Shown piece by piece: positions 53,405-62,171 of a DNA stretch of 64,000 nucleotides (positions are counted from its first letter, which is position 1; the number at the start of each line of letters is the position of its first letter). Source of the stretch: an uncultured Candidatus Melainabacteria bacterium (lineage in GTDB: Bacteria; Cyanobacteriota; Vampirovibrionia; Gastranaerophilales; Gastranaerophilaceae); contig CAKUXO010000002.1 in the NCBI GenBank assembly GCA_934700385.1, forward strand, positions 1 through 64,000. Reading direction: 5' to 3'. The notes beneath the pieces were generated by a model, which was not told where the DNA came from, did not search any database, and was given only the letters and a program-made list of their open reading frames with translations. The position numbers and the translations under genes were made by a program.

Positions 53405-54751
53405 TTAAATAATACCTTGAGCAATCATTGCTTTACTTACCTTTTTGAAAGCAGCAATATTAGCACTTGCAACATAGTTAATTCCAAGGTTATATTCATT
53501 TGAAGTTGCTTGGCAGATGTTAAATATGTTTGTCATAATTTCATTTAATTTATTGTCAACTTCTTCAAAAGACCAGAAATATCTCATGCTATTTTGTGAC
53601 ATTTCTAAAGCTGAAGTTGCAACACCACCTGCGTTAGCTGCTTTAGCTGGTGCAAGAAGAACATTATTTTCAATTAAATAGTTAATTGCTTCAATTGTTG
53701 TTGGCATATTAGCACCTTCACCAACTGCAATTGCGCCATTTTGAACTAAAATTTTAGCTGTTTCAAGATTAATATCGTTTTGAGTTGCACAAGGTAGTAC
53801 AATTTCTGCTTTTATTTTATATACAGCAGGGGTTTCACCTTTTACATTTTCTTCATATTTGGCATTAGGATATTTTTTAAGATATTCTTTAATTCTTAAT
53901 CTTTCAACTTCTTTTAGGCGTTTAATTTCATCTAAGTCAATGCCGTTTTCATCATAAATACAACCATTTGAATCAGACATCGCAACAACTTTTGCGCCAT
54001 ATTCCATAACTTTTTGAGCGGCATAAATTGCAACATTACCAGAGCCTGAAATTGTAACTGTTTTATTTTCAAAAGATTGGTTGTTTGCTTTTAACATTTC
54101 ACGCATGAAATAAATTAAGCCAAAGCCTGTTGCTTCTTTTCTTGCTAAAGAACCGCCATATTCAAGCCCTTTACCTGTTAAAACACCTGCTTCAAAGGCA
54201 TTTTTAATTTTTTTATATTGACCGAATAAATATCCTATTTCTCTTGCGCCAACTCCAATGTCGCCAGCTGGAACATCAAGATTATGGTTAATGTGTCTTT
54301 GAAGTTCATTCATAAAACTTTGGCAGAATTTCATAATTTCAAAGTCTGATTTTCCTTTAGGGTCAAAGTCAGAACCACCCTTAGCACCGCCAATTGGTAA
54401 ACCTGTTAGAGCATTTTTGAAGATTTGTTCAAAAGCCAAAAATTTCATAATACTTTGATTTACGCTTGGGTGAAATCTTAAACCGCCTTTATATGGACCA
54501 ATGCAGCTGTTAAATTGAACTCTAAAACCACGGTTGACTTGAACTTTTCCTTTGTCATCAACCCAAGGAACTCTGAAAGTGATAATTCTTTCTGGTTCTG
54601 TTAATCTTTCTAATAAAGATAAATTTTCATAAGTTTTGTCATTTTCAATAACAGGTTTGATGGTTTCTAAAACTTCATCAACTGCTTGAATAAACTCTTT
54701 TTCGTTTGAATTTTTTTCTTCAACTTTTGATAATACTTCTTCAATATACAT
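53405..54751 (-). CDS. gdhA: NADP-type glutamate dehydrogenase
   Basis: 448 residues, hexameric GDH. It interconverts 2-oxoglutarate plus ammonium and glutamate. Substrate blocks are YKGGLRFHPSVN and LPIGGAKGGSDFDPKGKSD with the catalytic Lys, and the Rossmann loop is SGSGNVAIYAAQKV. The nucleotide pocket ends VAMSDSNG, consistent with NADP. SD AGAGGA. It is the main ammonium-assimilation enzyme suggested by the window. Confidence 0.95.
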   Translation of the reverse strand: MYIEEVLSKVEEKNSNEKEFIQAVDEVLETIKPVIENDKTYENLSLLERLTEPERIITFRVPWVDDKGKVQVNRGFRVQFNSCIGPYKGGLRFHPSVNQSIMKFLAFEQIFKNALTGLPIGGAKGGSDFDPKGKSDFEIMKFCQSFMNELQRHINHNLDVPAGDIGVGAREIGYLFGQYKKIKNAFEAGVLTGKGLEYGGSLARKEATGFGLIYFMREMLKANNQSFENKTVTISGSGNVAIYAAQKVMEYGAKVVAMSDSNGCIYDENGIDLDEIKRLKEVERLRIKEYLKKYPNAKYEENVKGETPAVYKIKAEIVLPCATQNDINLETAKILVQNGAIAVGEGANMPTTIEAINYLIENNVLLAPAKAANAGGVATSALEMSQNSMRYFWSFEEVDNKLNEIMTNIFNICQATSNEYNLGINYVASANIAAFKKVSKAMIAQGII

Positions 54752-54805
54752 AGTATATCCTCTAATCTTAATCTACAAACGAATTATATCATTTTTGGAA
54801 AATGA

Positions 54806-55072
54806 TTACAATTTTTTTCTTTTTTTGAAGATTGTTTTTATGTTTGAACAAACCAAAACAATATAAATTAAAACTTTGATATATTCTTCGCCCTCATCAA
54901 TTGAAACGCAAAGAAGTCTTTTTTCATCATTGGAAAATTTAAAAATATATTTTAAGTCGTCGTCAGAAATAATATCGTTAAATCTTGGTGCTTGTGGAAG
55001 TTTAAGATATGCGTCATCTTTTGATTTCAACTTAAAAGGATTATTTGGTTTTTTGTTTATTTGTTGTGTCAT
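54806..55072 (-). CDS. Small protein, unknown
   Basis: 88 residues from the ATG at 55072; a TTG at 55084 would add four residues, and an extended -10 (TGA TATAAT) lies nearby at about 55090-55098. Basic N-terminus, an acidic middle (NDIISDDDLKYIF) and a hydrophobic stretch near the end (VLIYIVLVCSNI) followed by Lys. No family is recognised. Confidence 0.55.
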   Translation of the reverse strand: MTQQINKKPNNPFKLKSKDDAYLKLPQAPRFNDIISDDDLKYIFKFSNDEKRLLCVSIDEGEEYIKVLIYIVLVCSNIKTIFKKRKKL

Positions 55073-55178
55073 AAATTTTGCCAAAAGTTATTATATCATA
55101 AATTATTCTTATAATATTATAAAAATAATTTATATGTAAAGTAAATAGATAATTATTATTTATTAAAATTTACTTAAC

Positions 55179-57275
55179 TTAATCTTTTGGTCTAATTTCG
55201 TTGTTATTCCTTAAATCTGCCTCTGTTCTTATTTGAACTCCGCCATAATCAATTATTTTATCATTAATCATGTTATGGTCTTCCCAAACGTCATCAGATA
55301 AAATAATATATTCTGAATTTTCTAAAGTCGATGTTTTAATTGGTTTTGTTTGCTCGTCTAAAAATTGCGTAGCGATATAACCATCTTCACAATTTAAAGG
55401 CGCTACTTTTCCAAAATACATTTTTACAAAATCATTAGAATAATAATTGGCAAATAACGCTGTTTGGGCTTCGATGTGGCTGCCATGGGTGTTTCTTTGT
55501 TTTTTAGAATTTAAAAGAAGTTCATTAGGGTAATATGTTTTAAGGCATATAGGGGTTTTATTTTCCGGTGCTATTTTATAAACAATTCCAAATTGCCCTG
55601 CGCCAATTGCACTTATCTTTGTTTTGGTTTTTAAAATTTCTTCAAGCTCTTTTTTAAGTGCATTTTTATCTTTAGAACTAATAAAGTTTACAAAAGAATT
55701 GTCAATTTTTTCTTTTAATTCTTTACTATCTTCTTTTCTTAAAACCCAATCTTTTGGTAAAGCTCCTACAAATCTATTTGTTGCCGGATATTTTGTCATA
55801 ATTTCAGATAATTCATCTGCATTAGTAAAATTATGGGAAAGATAATGTGTGAAATTTTCAGAAAAAGTTAAATCTTCTTTTGTAAAGTTTGTTTTTCTGT
55901 CACCAAAATAGTGAAAATTGATAAAATCAAGATATTGTTTTGGAGTGAATGCTTTAATTGCTGGTGCAATTTCTGTTAGTTTATCAAAATCAATTTCTTT
56001 TGCAAATTCATTAAAATCTTTTAAATCTAAATCAGGGTTAAGATTAAAAAATTCATCTATTACTTCATTAGCCTTGTTTTCTCTTGTTTTATCAAATCTG
56101 ATAACTTTTAAAAATTCTTTTAATTCTTCGCTAGAGTAATCTTTTAAATCTGCAACATTAGCTAAAACCGAGGCTTCTTTTGAAGAAAAGCCTTTTTCAA
56201 TTAATTCTTGATATTTTTGTGCTATTTCATCTTTTAAAATGATATTAGTGGCGTCAGACGAGTTAACAACCTTATCTTTTTTAATTAAATTAAAAATGCC
56301 TTCTGTTGAATATACCCCAGTTTCAAGGTGATTTCTTCGTGGCGGATAGCTTAAAATTTCTCTAATTTTAGCAAAGTTAATTTTAGAATTAATATCATCA
56401 TCAAGCATATACTTTAAAAGTTGGTTTTGCAGCCATTCAAAACTTGAAGCAATATAGCCTATTTGAGTTTTATTAATTTTCTTTTCTTTATAAAGTTGTT
56501 CTAGTTTTTTATTTTCTTTTAAAAGAGCTTTACTTTCTTTTAATTCATTAAGGTGATGATTGAGAATATTAAAAAGTTCTTCTTTCTTGTCGGAATCAAT
56601 TACTTTAAAACTTTCAAGCTCTCTTTCAATTTCAACATCTTCTTCGTTAAAAAAGTCTTTATTAATTGAAATTATTTCATCTTGAATTTTTTTAATTTTT
56701 TCTTCGTAAAATTTTTCTAATTCGTTATTGATATCTTTTTCAGATTTTTCATCAATGCTTTCTAAAATTGGTTTAACAACCTCGCACGGCATTTCACCCG
56801 CCGAAACAGATATAGCCATTGATGAAATTTTAAGACTTTTATATAAATCATTTCCTAATTCATTAAAAGTATTTGTGAAATCTTCACAAGCACAAGTAAA
56901 GTTTTCAAAGTCATTTTCTTCTGAATAAATTTCATTAAGTTTTTCAAACGTTATTGTTCCATTTTTTAATAATCTGGCTAAAATAAAAGCCTGACCAACG
57001 TTTTCAGGTTCTTCATCTAGTCTTAAAAAATCATATAAATCATCAACATCTTCACATTTACTTTCTTTAAAAATTTCATTAATGTCTTCAAATTTAATTT
57101 TTATATCGTTTTTTTGAAGTTTTTTAGTTATTTCAAGTAAGCCCGATGTTTCTTTTTTGTTTGAAAAATTAAAACTATCCCCTTTAAAAGCCAAGGGTTT
57201 AATTGGATTTTGAATTTTATTATTATTTATTTTATTAAAGCTAATATTTCTAATTGGAAAAAAATTAATAGTCAT
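55179..57275 (-). CDS. Large protein with C-terminal minimal kinase-like domain
   Basis: 698 residues from the ATG at 57275, behind SD AAAGGAA. An Asn-rich leader (1-38) ends PLAFKGDSF. A long helical, Glu/Lys-rich part (about 40-545) follows. The last 145 residues read as a compact protein kinase: Gly loop GAGQFG (558-563), Lys in ICLKTYY (579), Glu in SHIEAQ (602), DHNMIN with Asp and Asn of the catalytic loop (666, 671) and DYGG as DFG (676). It ends 22 residues later, so the usual C-lobe helices are missing, as in OspG-type effector kinases. Host-directed or internal signalling roles are both open. Confidence 0.7.
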   Translation of the reverse strand: MTINFFPIRNISFNKINNNKIQNPIKPLAFKGDSFNFSNKKETSGLLEITKKLQKNDIKIKFEDINEIFKESKCEDVDDLYDFLRLDEEPENVGQAFILARLLKNGTITFEKLNEIYSEENDFENFTCACEDFTNTFNELGNDLYKSLKISSMAISVSAGEMPCEVVKPILESIDEKSEKDINNELEKFYEEKIKKIQDEIISINKDFFNEEDVEIERELESFKVIDSDKKEELFNILNHHLNELKESKALLKENKKLEQLYKEKKINKTQIGYIASSFEWLQNQLLKYMLDDDINSKINFAKIREILSYPPRRNHLETGVYSTEGIFNLIKKDKVVNSSDATNIILKDEIAQKYQELIEKGFSSKEASVLANVADLKDYSSEELKEFLKVIRFDKTRENKANEVIDEFFNLNPDLDLKDFNEFAKEIDFDKLTEIAPAIKAFTPKQYLDFINFHYFGDRKTNFTKEDLTFSENFTHYLSHNFTNADELSEIMTKYPATNRFVGALPKDWVLRKEDSKELKEKIDNSFVNFISSKDKNALKKELEEILKTKTKISAIGAGQFGIVYKIAPENKTPICLKTYYPNELLLNSKKQRNTHGSHIEAQTALFANYYSNDFVKMYFGKVAPLNCEDGYIATQFLDEQTKPIKTSTLENSEYIILSDDVWEDHNMINDKIIDYGGVQIRTEADLRNNNEIRPKD

Positions 57276-57392
57276 AAAATTTCCTTTTTGTGACAAAACT
57301 ATAAAAAGTCTAAAAATAAAAATTTGTCAGTTTAAGGGAAGTTTTAGTTTAACTTTAACATTTCTTAACTAGAAACCGCCTCGCCAAGTAAA

Positions 57393-57482
57393 AGCAAGGT
57401 AAAATCCTTGCTATTACAAGGTTCGGGTTAGCTACCTTGACGAATTTGTATCTCACGCTATATAAGCCCTTAGGCGTTATAT
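57393..57482. ncRNA. Candidate structured RNA
   Basis: Three hairpins follow one another: AGCAAGG/CCTTGCT (57393-57399 with 57406-57412), CAAGGT/ACCTTG (57417-57422 with 57434-57439), and ATATAAGCC/GGC-G-TTATAT (57460-57468 with 57473-57482). The block is much richer in G+C than its flanks and has no reading frame with an SD. The strand is undecided. It matches none of the 6S, tmRNA, SRP or RNase P hallmarks I can check by eye. Confidence 0.4.
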
Positions 57483-57527
57483 ACTCTGGAGAATACGTGT
57501 TTTTCTTATTGTAACATAGATTTTTTT

Positions 57528-57536
57528 TGTTAGAAT
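57528..57536 (+). promoter_or_regulatory. Extended -10, six bases before the NFACT ATG
   Basis: TGT TAGAAT (57528-57536), six bases, ATG at 57543. No SD. Confidence 0.7.
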
Positions 57537-57542
57537 TATTTT

Positions 57543-59141
57543 ATGTTGAACCTAGATTCTTTAACTTTAAAATATTTTTTTGAAGAAAATTTTGATTTTA
57601 TAAATGGCGCAATTGTTCAAAAGATTCAATTGCCATCAAGGCATGAAATTATTTTAAATTTAAGAAATTTAAACCACGAAAAGCAAGAAAATAAAAAATT
57701 ATACATTAACATTAATCCAAAATATCCGCATATTTGTTTTATCGATGAAAAAACTTCTAAACTAAGAAACATTGAAATTCCTAAAAATCCGCCAATGTTC
57801 TGTATGCAATTAAGAAAATATCTTAATGGCAGTAAAATCAAGGATTTTCGTCTTGTAAAATATGAAAGAATAATTGAGCTTTATTTTGATTATTTTGATG
57901 AAATCGGCTCTTTAACTAAACTATGCTTGGCTTTAGAATTTATGGGAAAACACTCAAACGTAATTTTATATAATGCAACAAGTAAAATAATAATCGGTTC
58001 AATTCATAATATTTCTGCTCAAAAAAGCTCTGTCAGAGAGGTTTATGGCGGAATTAACTACATCTATCCGCCTCAAAAAAACAAATTAGATATTTTAAAC
58101 ACAAGTTTTTCAACCTTTCATGAAATTGCAAAAGCTAACGATATCAAACTTTTAAGCGAAAATTTTTATTATTTTTCTCAAAATATTTTATCTGAAATCT
58201 TTAAAAAATTTAATTCTCTAGAAGATATTTTTTCTTTTATGCAAAACCTTGAAATGGGTAAAGAAAAGCGCTTTATTATTGATTTTTGGGCTAAAGATGA
58301 AAAAAATCTTAATCAAGCATTAGATGATTATTTTTCAAAAATTTTATTTAATGAAATTTTATCAGCCCAAAAAGTTAATTTAAAAAAAGTTCCAACTAAG
58401 CAAATTAAAAAACTTTCAGATAGATTAAACGCAGTTGTTGACGAGAAAAAAGTTTTAAAATATAAATTAATGGCAGACTATATCATGGCTTATATGTATA
58501 ATATCAAGCCTAATCAAGAATTTTTAGAAGTCGATGATTTAAAAATTCCTCTTGAAATCAATCTTTCAGCTAATGAAAATGCGCAAAAATATTATGCTAA
58601 ATATAAAAAAATGAAATCCACCTATGAATATTCTCTTTCAAGGGCAAATGAAGCTCAAAAAGAGCTTGAATATTTAGAAGGAATTTTATTTAACATTGAA
58701 AATTCTTCAAGTTTTGAAGAATTAAATCAAATTAAACAAGAATTAATTGAAATGAATTATCTTGAAAAAAAACCAACAAAACAAAATAGCGAAAAAAATA
58801 ATATTCAAATAGAAAAAATAGAATTTCAAAATTATCAAATTTATCTTGGAAAAAATAACAAGCAAAACGATTATTTAATTTCAAAAATAGCTAAAAATGA
58901 AGATTTATGGTTCCATGGGCAAGGTTTTCCAAGCAGTCACGTTATTTTAAAAGTTTTAGATAACAATGAAGTTCCAAAAGAAGTTATGGAATTTTGCGCA
59001 AAATTAACTAAAGAAAATTCAAAAGCAAAAAATTCATCCAAAGCGCCAATTATTATGACAAAAAGAAAAAATCTTAAAAAACCGCCAAATGCGCACCCTG
59101 GGTATGTTATATATAAAAATGAAATTGAGATTGTTGTCTAA
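57543..59141 (+). CDS. NFACT-family protein (RqcH/FbpA-like)
   Basis: 532 residues. The NFACT-N start is followed by ALEFMGKHSNVILYNA (near 137), a central coiled coil (about 350-400), and the NFACT-R end with DLWFHGQGFPSSHVIL. RqcH proteins add alanine tails to stalled nascent chains on split 50S subunits; mutS2 in this window belongs to the same rescue route in other bacteria. Length is typical. It has no signal peptide, so the old fibronectin-binding name should not be taken as surface location. Confidence 0.88.
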   Translation: MLNLDSLTLKYFFEENFDFINGAIVQKIQLPSRHEIILNLRNLNHEKQENKKLYININPKYPHICFIDEKTSKLRNIEIPKNPPMFCMQLRKYLNGSKIKDFRLVKYERIIELYFDYFDEIGSLTKLCLALEFMGKHSNVILYNATSKIIIGSIHNISAQKSSVREVYGGINYIYPPQKNKLDILNTSFSTFHEIAKANDIKLLSENFYYFSQNILSEIFKKFNSLEDIFSFMQNLEMGKEKRFIIDFWAKDEKNLNQALDDYFSKILFNEILSAQKVNLKKVPTKQIKKLSDRLNAVVDEKKVLKYKLMADYIMAYMYNIKPNQEFLEVDDLKIPLEINLSANENAQKYYAKYKKMKSTYEYSLSRANEAQKELEYLEGILFNIENSSSFEELNQIKQELIEMNYLEKKPTKQNSEKNNIQIEKIEFQNYQIYLGKNNKQNDYLISKIAKNEDLWFHGQGFPSSHVILKVLDNNEVPKEVMEFCAKLTKENSKAKNSSKAPIIMTKRKNLKKPPNAHPGYVIYKNEIEIVV

Positions 59142-59192
59142 AATTTTTGTGCGATAATATTTGTGAATAATCATGTAAATAGGAGTATTAAA

Positions 59193-60872
59193 ATGAGAGA
59201 AATTTCACCTTTACAAGAAGAAAGATTGAAATATCAACCAAAACTTGCAGGTGCTTTGCAAAACGGTATTAATAACATTAAATTAACACTAGGTGGGCAA
59301 ACACAAGCAGTTGCAGATAAAGAAGAAATTAAAAAATTATTTCCACACGTTTATGGTAAACCAATTGCAAAATTTGATACAACAGGTGAAGTTCTTTCAA
59401 ATGAAAAAAGAAACGTAGGTGTTATCCTTTCAGGCGGTCAAGCTCCTGGGGGACACAACGTTATCGCAGGTTTATATGACGCTCTTAAAACAGCTGATAA
59501 ATCAAATAAATTATATGGTTTCTTAGGTGGCCCATCTGGTATTGTTGATGGAAAATATATGGAATTAACTGATGAAATCATGGATAAATACCGTAACACA
59601 GGTGGTTTTGATATCATTGGTTCTGGTAGAACAAAACTTGAAACCGAAGATCAATTTAAAAAAGCTCTAGAAGTTTGTAAGAAACTTGAAATCAGCGCAA
59701 TTGTTATTATTGGTGGGGATGATTCAAACACAAACGCTTGTCTTTTAGCTGAATGGATGGCTGCAAATAACACAGGAATCACTGTAATCGGTTGCCCTAA
59801 AACAATTGATGGTGATTTAAAAAATGATCAAATTGAAATTTCATTTGGTTTTGATACAGCTACAAAAACTTATGCTGAACTAATCGGTAACATCCAACGT
59901 GACGCAAATTCTGCTAAAAAATATTGGCACTTTATTAAATTAATGGGAAGAAGCGCTTCTCATGTTTGTCTTGAAGCAGCTTTACAAACTCAACCAAATA
60001 TCACTTTAATTGGTGAAGAAGTTGAAGCTAAAAAACAAAGTTTAGATGAAATTGTTTCATATATGGCAGATATCATCGCTCGTCGTAGTGAAAACGGTAA
60101 AAACTTTGGTATTGCTTTAATTCCTGAAGGTTTAATTGAGTTTATTCCTGAAATGAAAGTAATGATTTCATCCCTAAATGACTTACTTGCAGGTTTAGAA
60201 AAAGATAACGGCTATCAAAATGCTTCTCAAGAAGAAAAATATCAATTAATTTCTTCAAAATTAGCTTCAGATTCAGCTAAATTATTTATGTCTTTACCAT
60301 CTCAAATAAAAGCTCAATTATTAATGGATAGAGATCCACATGGTAACGTTCAAGTTTCTAAAATTGAAACTGAAAAACTTTTAATTGAAATGATTAGAGA
60401 AAAATTAAACTTGATGAAAAAAGAAGGCAAATTTAACGGCAAATTCTCTGACCAAGCTCACTTCTTTGGTTACGAAGGAAGATGTGCTATGCCATCTAAC
60501 TTTGACGCAGATTACTGCTATTCATTAGGTTATAATGCTTTTGCTTTAATGCAAGCAGGTTTAACTGGTTATTTATCTTCAATCAAAAATACAACAAAAC
60601 CGGCTTCGGAATGGGTTGCAGGTGGTGTTCCTTTAACAATGATGATGAATATGGAACGTCGTCATGGTGAAATGAAACCTGTAATTAAAAAAGCGTTAGT
60701 TGAACTTGATGGACCTGTATTTAAGGCTTTAGAAAACAACAGAGAAAAATGGGCTATGGAAGATTGTTACATTTTCCCTGGGGCTATTCAATACTTTGGA
60801 CCAAGCTCAGTTTGTGACTTAACAACAATTACTCTACAACTTGAACAAGAAAACGTTTTGGTTGGTGTGTAA
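59193..60872 (+). CDS. pfp: Pyrophosphate-dependent 6-phosphofructokinase
   Basis: 559 residues from the ATG at 59193, behind SD AGGAG; an upstream GTG (59163) would precede the SD. Long plant/spirochaete-like PFP. Key motifs are GGQAPGGHNVIAGL (near 83), GGDDSNTNA (near 178) and PKTIDGDLKN, with Asp in the place that selects pyrophosphate over ATP. It works reversibly in glycolysis and gluconeogenesis. A strong terminator follows. Confidence 0.93.
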   Translation: MREISPLQEERLKYQPKLAGALQNGINNIKLTLGGQTQAVADKEEIKKLFPHVYGKPIAKFDTTGEVLSNEKRNVGVILSGGQAPGGHNVIAGLYDALKTADKSNKLYGFLGGPSGIVDGKYMELTDEIMDKYRNTGGFDIIGSGRTKLETEDQFKKALEVCKKLEISAIVIIGGDDSNTNACLLAEWMAANNTGITVIGCPKTIDGDLKNDQIEISFGFDTATKTYAELIGNIQRDANSAKKYWHFIKLMGRSASHVCLEAALQTQPNITLIGEEVEAKKQSLDEIVSYMADIIARRSENGKNFGIALIPEGLIEFIPEMKVMISSLNDLLAGLEKDNGYQNASQEEKYQLISSKLASDSAKLFMSLPSQIKAQLLMDRDPHGNVQVSKIETEKLLIEMIREKLNLMKKEGKFNGKFSDQAHFFGYEGRCAMPSNFDADYCYSLGYNAFALMQAGLTGYLSSIKNTTKPASEWVAGGVPLTMMMNMERRHGEMKPVIKKALVELDGPVFKALENNREKWAMEDCYIFPGAIQYFGPSSVCDLTTITLQLEQENVLVGV

Positions 60873-60884
60873 AAAAATGTAAAG

Positions 60885-60923
60885 AAAATTAGACAGAAAT
60901 GAAAATTTCTGTCTAATTTTTTT
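60885..60923 (+). terminator. Intrinsic terminator of pfp
   Basis: Perfect 16-bp stem (60885-60900 with 60905-60920), GAAA loop and a T-run. The stem continues from the T-run symmetrically, so it could also act backwards. Confidence 0.92.
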
Positions 60924-60985
60924 CTTCACAGGTTTTAATAATGAAGTGTTAGTTTTACAACTTTGCCGAAAGCCAGTCTAAGAAA

Positions 60986-62107
60986 ATGAAAGTCAATTTT
61001 AATAATAATTTTTATTCCAATAGTATCAAAAAGAATTCTATAAATAATTTTAAACAAAACTTTAACGGTACAATTAAAAACAATGATGGTGATGTATTTA
61101 TTCGTTCACGTGTAACAACTCGTGTTACTCCTGAATTGAAATCTGAATTATCATCTCAAGATAAAAACTTAAATCAAAATCCTGATATAACAAGGGATGG
61201 TTTTACAGGTTTAAGAGATAAAAGATGTCTTTTAAATAGATTAGACCAAAAAATTCAAGAAGCTGCAAAAAATGGTGAAAACATTACAGTTGCGATGTTT
61301 GATATGGATAATTTTAAATCTGTTAATGAACTTTTAGGTTATGAAATAGGTGATGAATTTATCCATAAAATAGGCTCTTCTGTTCAAGATGTTGCAAGAA
61401 AAAACTCTATTGGCTCATACAGATTTGGCGGCGAAGAATTTGTTATTGTATTTTCAAATAAATCTAAAGAAGAAATAGAAGAAGTTTGTACTGAAGTTCA
61501 AAAAAGAATTGAAATGAATGAATTTATGACAAAATATTCTCAAAGATATGTTGATAAAGCGAAAAGTGTTTTAAATTATTGTCAAGATGCAAACACATAT
61601 CTTAATGAAATTAAATCTTTAAAAGAACAACGTGTAGTTTTAAATTCAATGATATCGCAAGATTCTAGTTTAATGGAAAACAAAGTTTTTGCAGATACTG
61701 TGCAACATATTGAACAGAATTTAACTCGTTACTCTGCTTCAATGTTGAATTATGCACTTAAAACAGAAGAAAATCCATCTATTATCGAAAAACTCCAAAC
61801 CGCAATAGATAAAATCTTTAGTGGCAACCCTGCTGATGAAGACTCTGTTTTATATGATGACTTTTTAAATAATTATTTAAATGTTCGTTTTGATAAAACG
61901 GCGCAAATTGCTCAAACAAAATTATGGTTAAGCGACCATTTAAAGCATGGTGGTTTTACCATAACCTGTGGTGTTGTTGATGTTCCTGCTGAACTTGTCG
62001 GAGAATGTAGCGCTGCTAGTTTAGTAGATGAAGCTGGCGAAATTCTTAAAGAGGGTAAACACATTCAAAAAGGCGATATTTACTTCGATACAAAAAAATC
62101 TGTTTAA
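60986..62107 (+). CDS. GGDEF protein with internal helical insertion
   Basis: 373 residues. An Asn-rich leader (1-30) ends NFKQNFNGT. The diguanylate cyclase domain starts TRDGFTGLRDKRCLL (near 68), has MFDMDNFKSVNE for metal, and an intact signature RFGGEEF (146-152). The domain's last strands (TITCGVVDVP near 321, then AGEILKEGK) come only after about 140 helical residues, so the domain is interrupted between the signature and its end. The active-site residues are present, so c-di-GMP synthesis is possible. No SD is clear. Confidence 0.85.
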   Translation: MKVNFNNNFYSNSIKKNSINNFKQNFNGTIKNNDGDVFIRSRVTTRVTPELKSELSSQDKNLNQNPDITRDGFTGLRDKRCLLNRLDQKIQEAAKNGENITVAMFDMDNFKSVNELLGYEIGDEFIHKIGSSVQDVARKNSIGSYRFGGEEFVIVFSNKSKEEIEEVCTEVQKRIEMNEFMTKYSQRYVDKAKSVLNYCQDANTYLNEIKSLKEQRVVLNSMISQDSSLMENKVFADTVQHIEQNLTRYSASMLNYALKTEENPSIIEKLQTAIDKIFSGNPADEDSVLYDDFLNNYLNVRFDKTAQIAQTKLWLSDHLKHGGFTITCGVVDVPAELVGECSAASLVDEAGEILKEGKHIQKGDIYFDTKKSV

Positions 62108-62171
62108 TTTTTACTTTTGTTGTAAAATAATAATTAGTCCAAGATTTAGGAATAATTAAAAGGAAAGAAAA

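Larger units (their letters stand above)
57276..57542. other. Divergent intergenic region with structured block
   Basis: Contains the SD and promoter of the minus gene, a GC-richer hairpin block (57393-57482) and the NFACT promoter (57528-57536). Confidence 0.6.
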
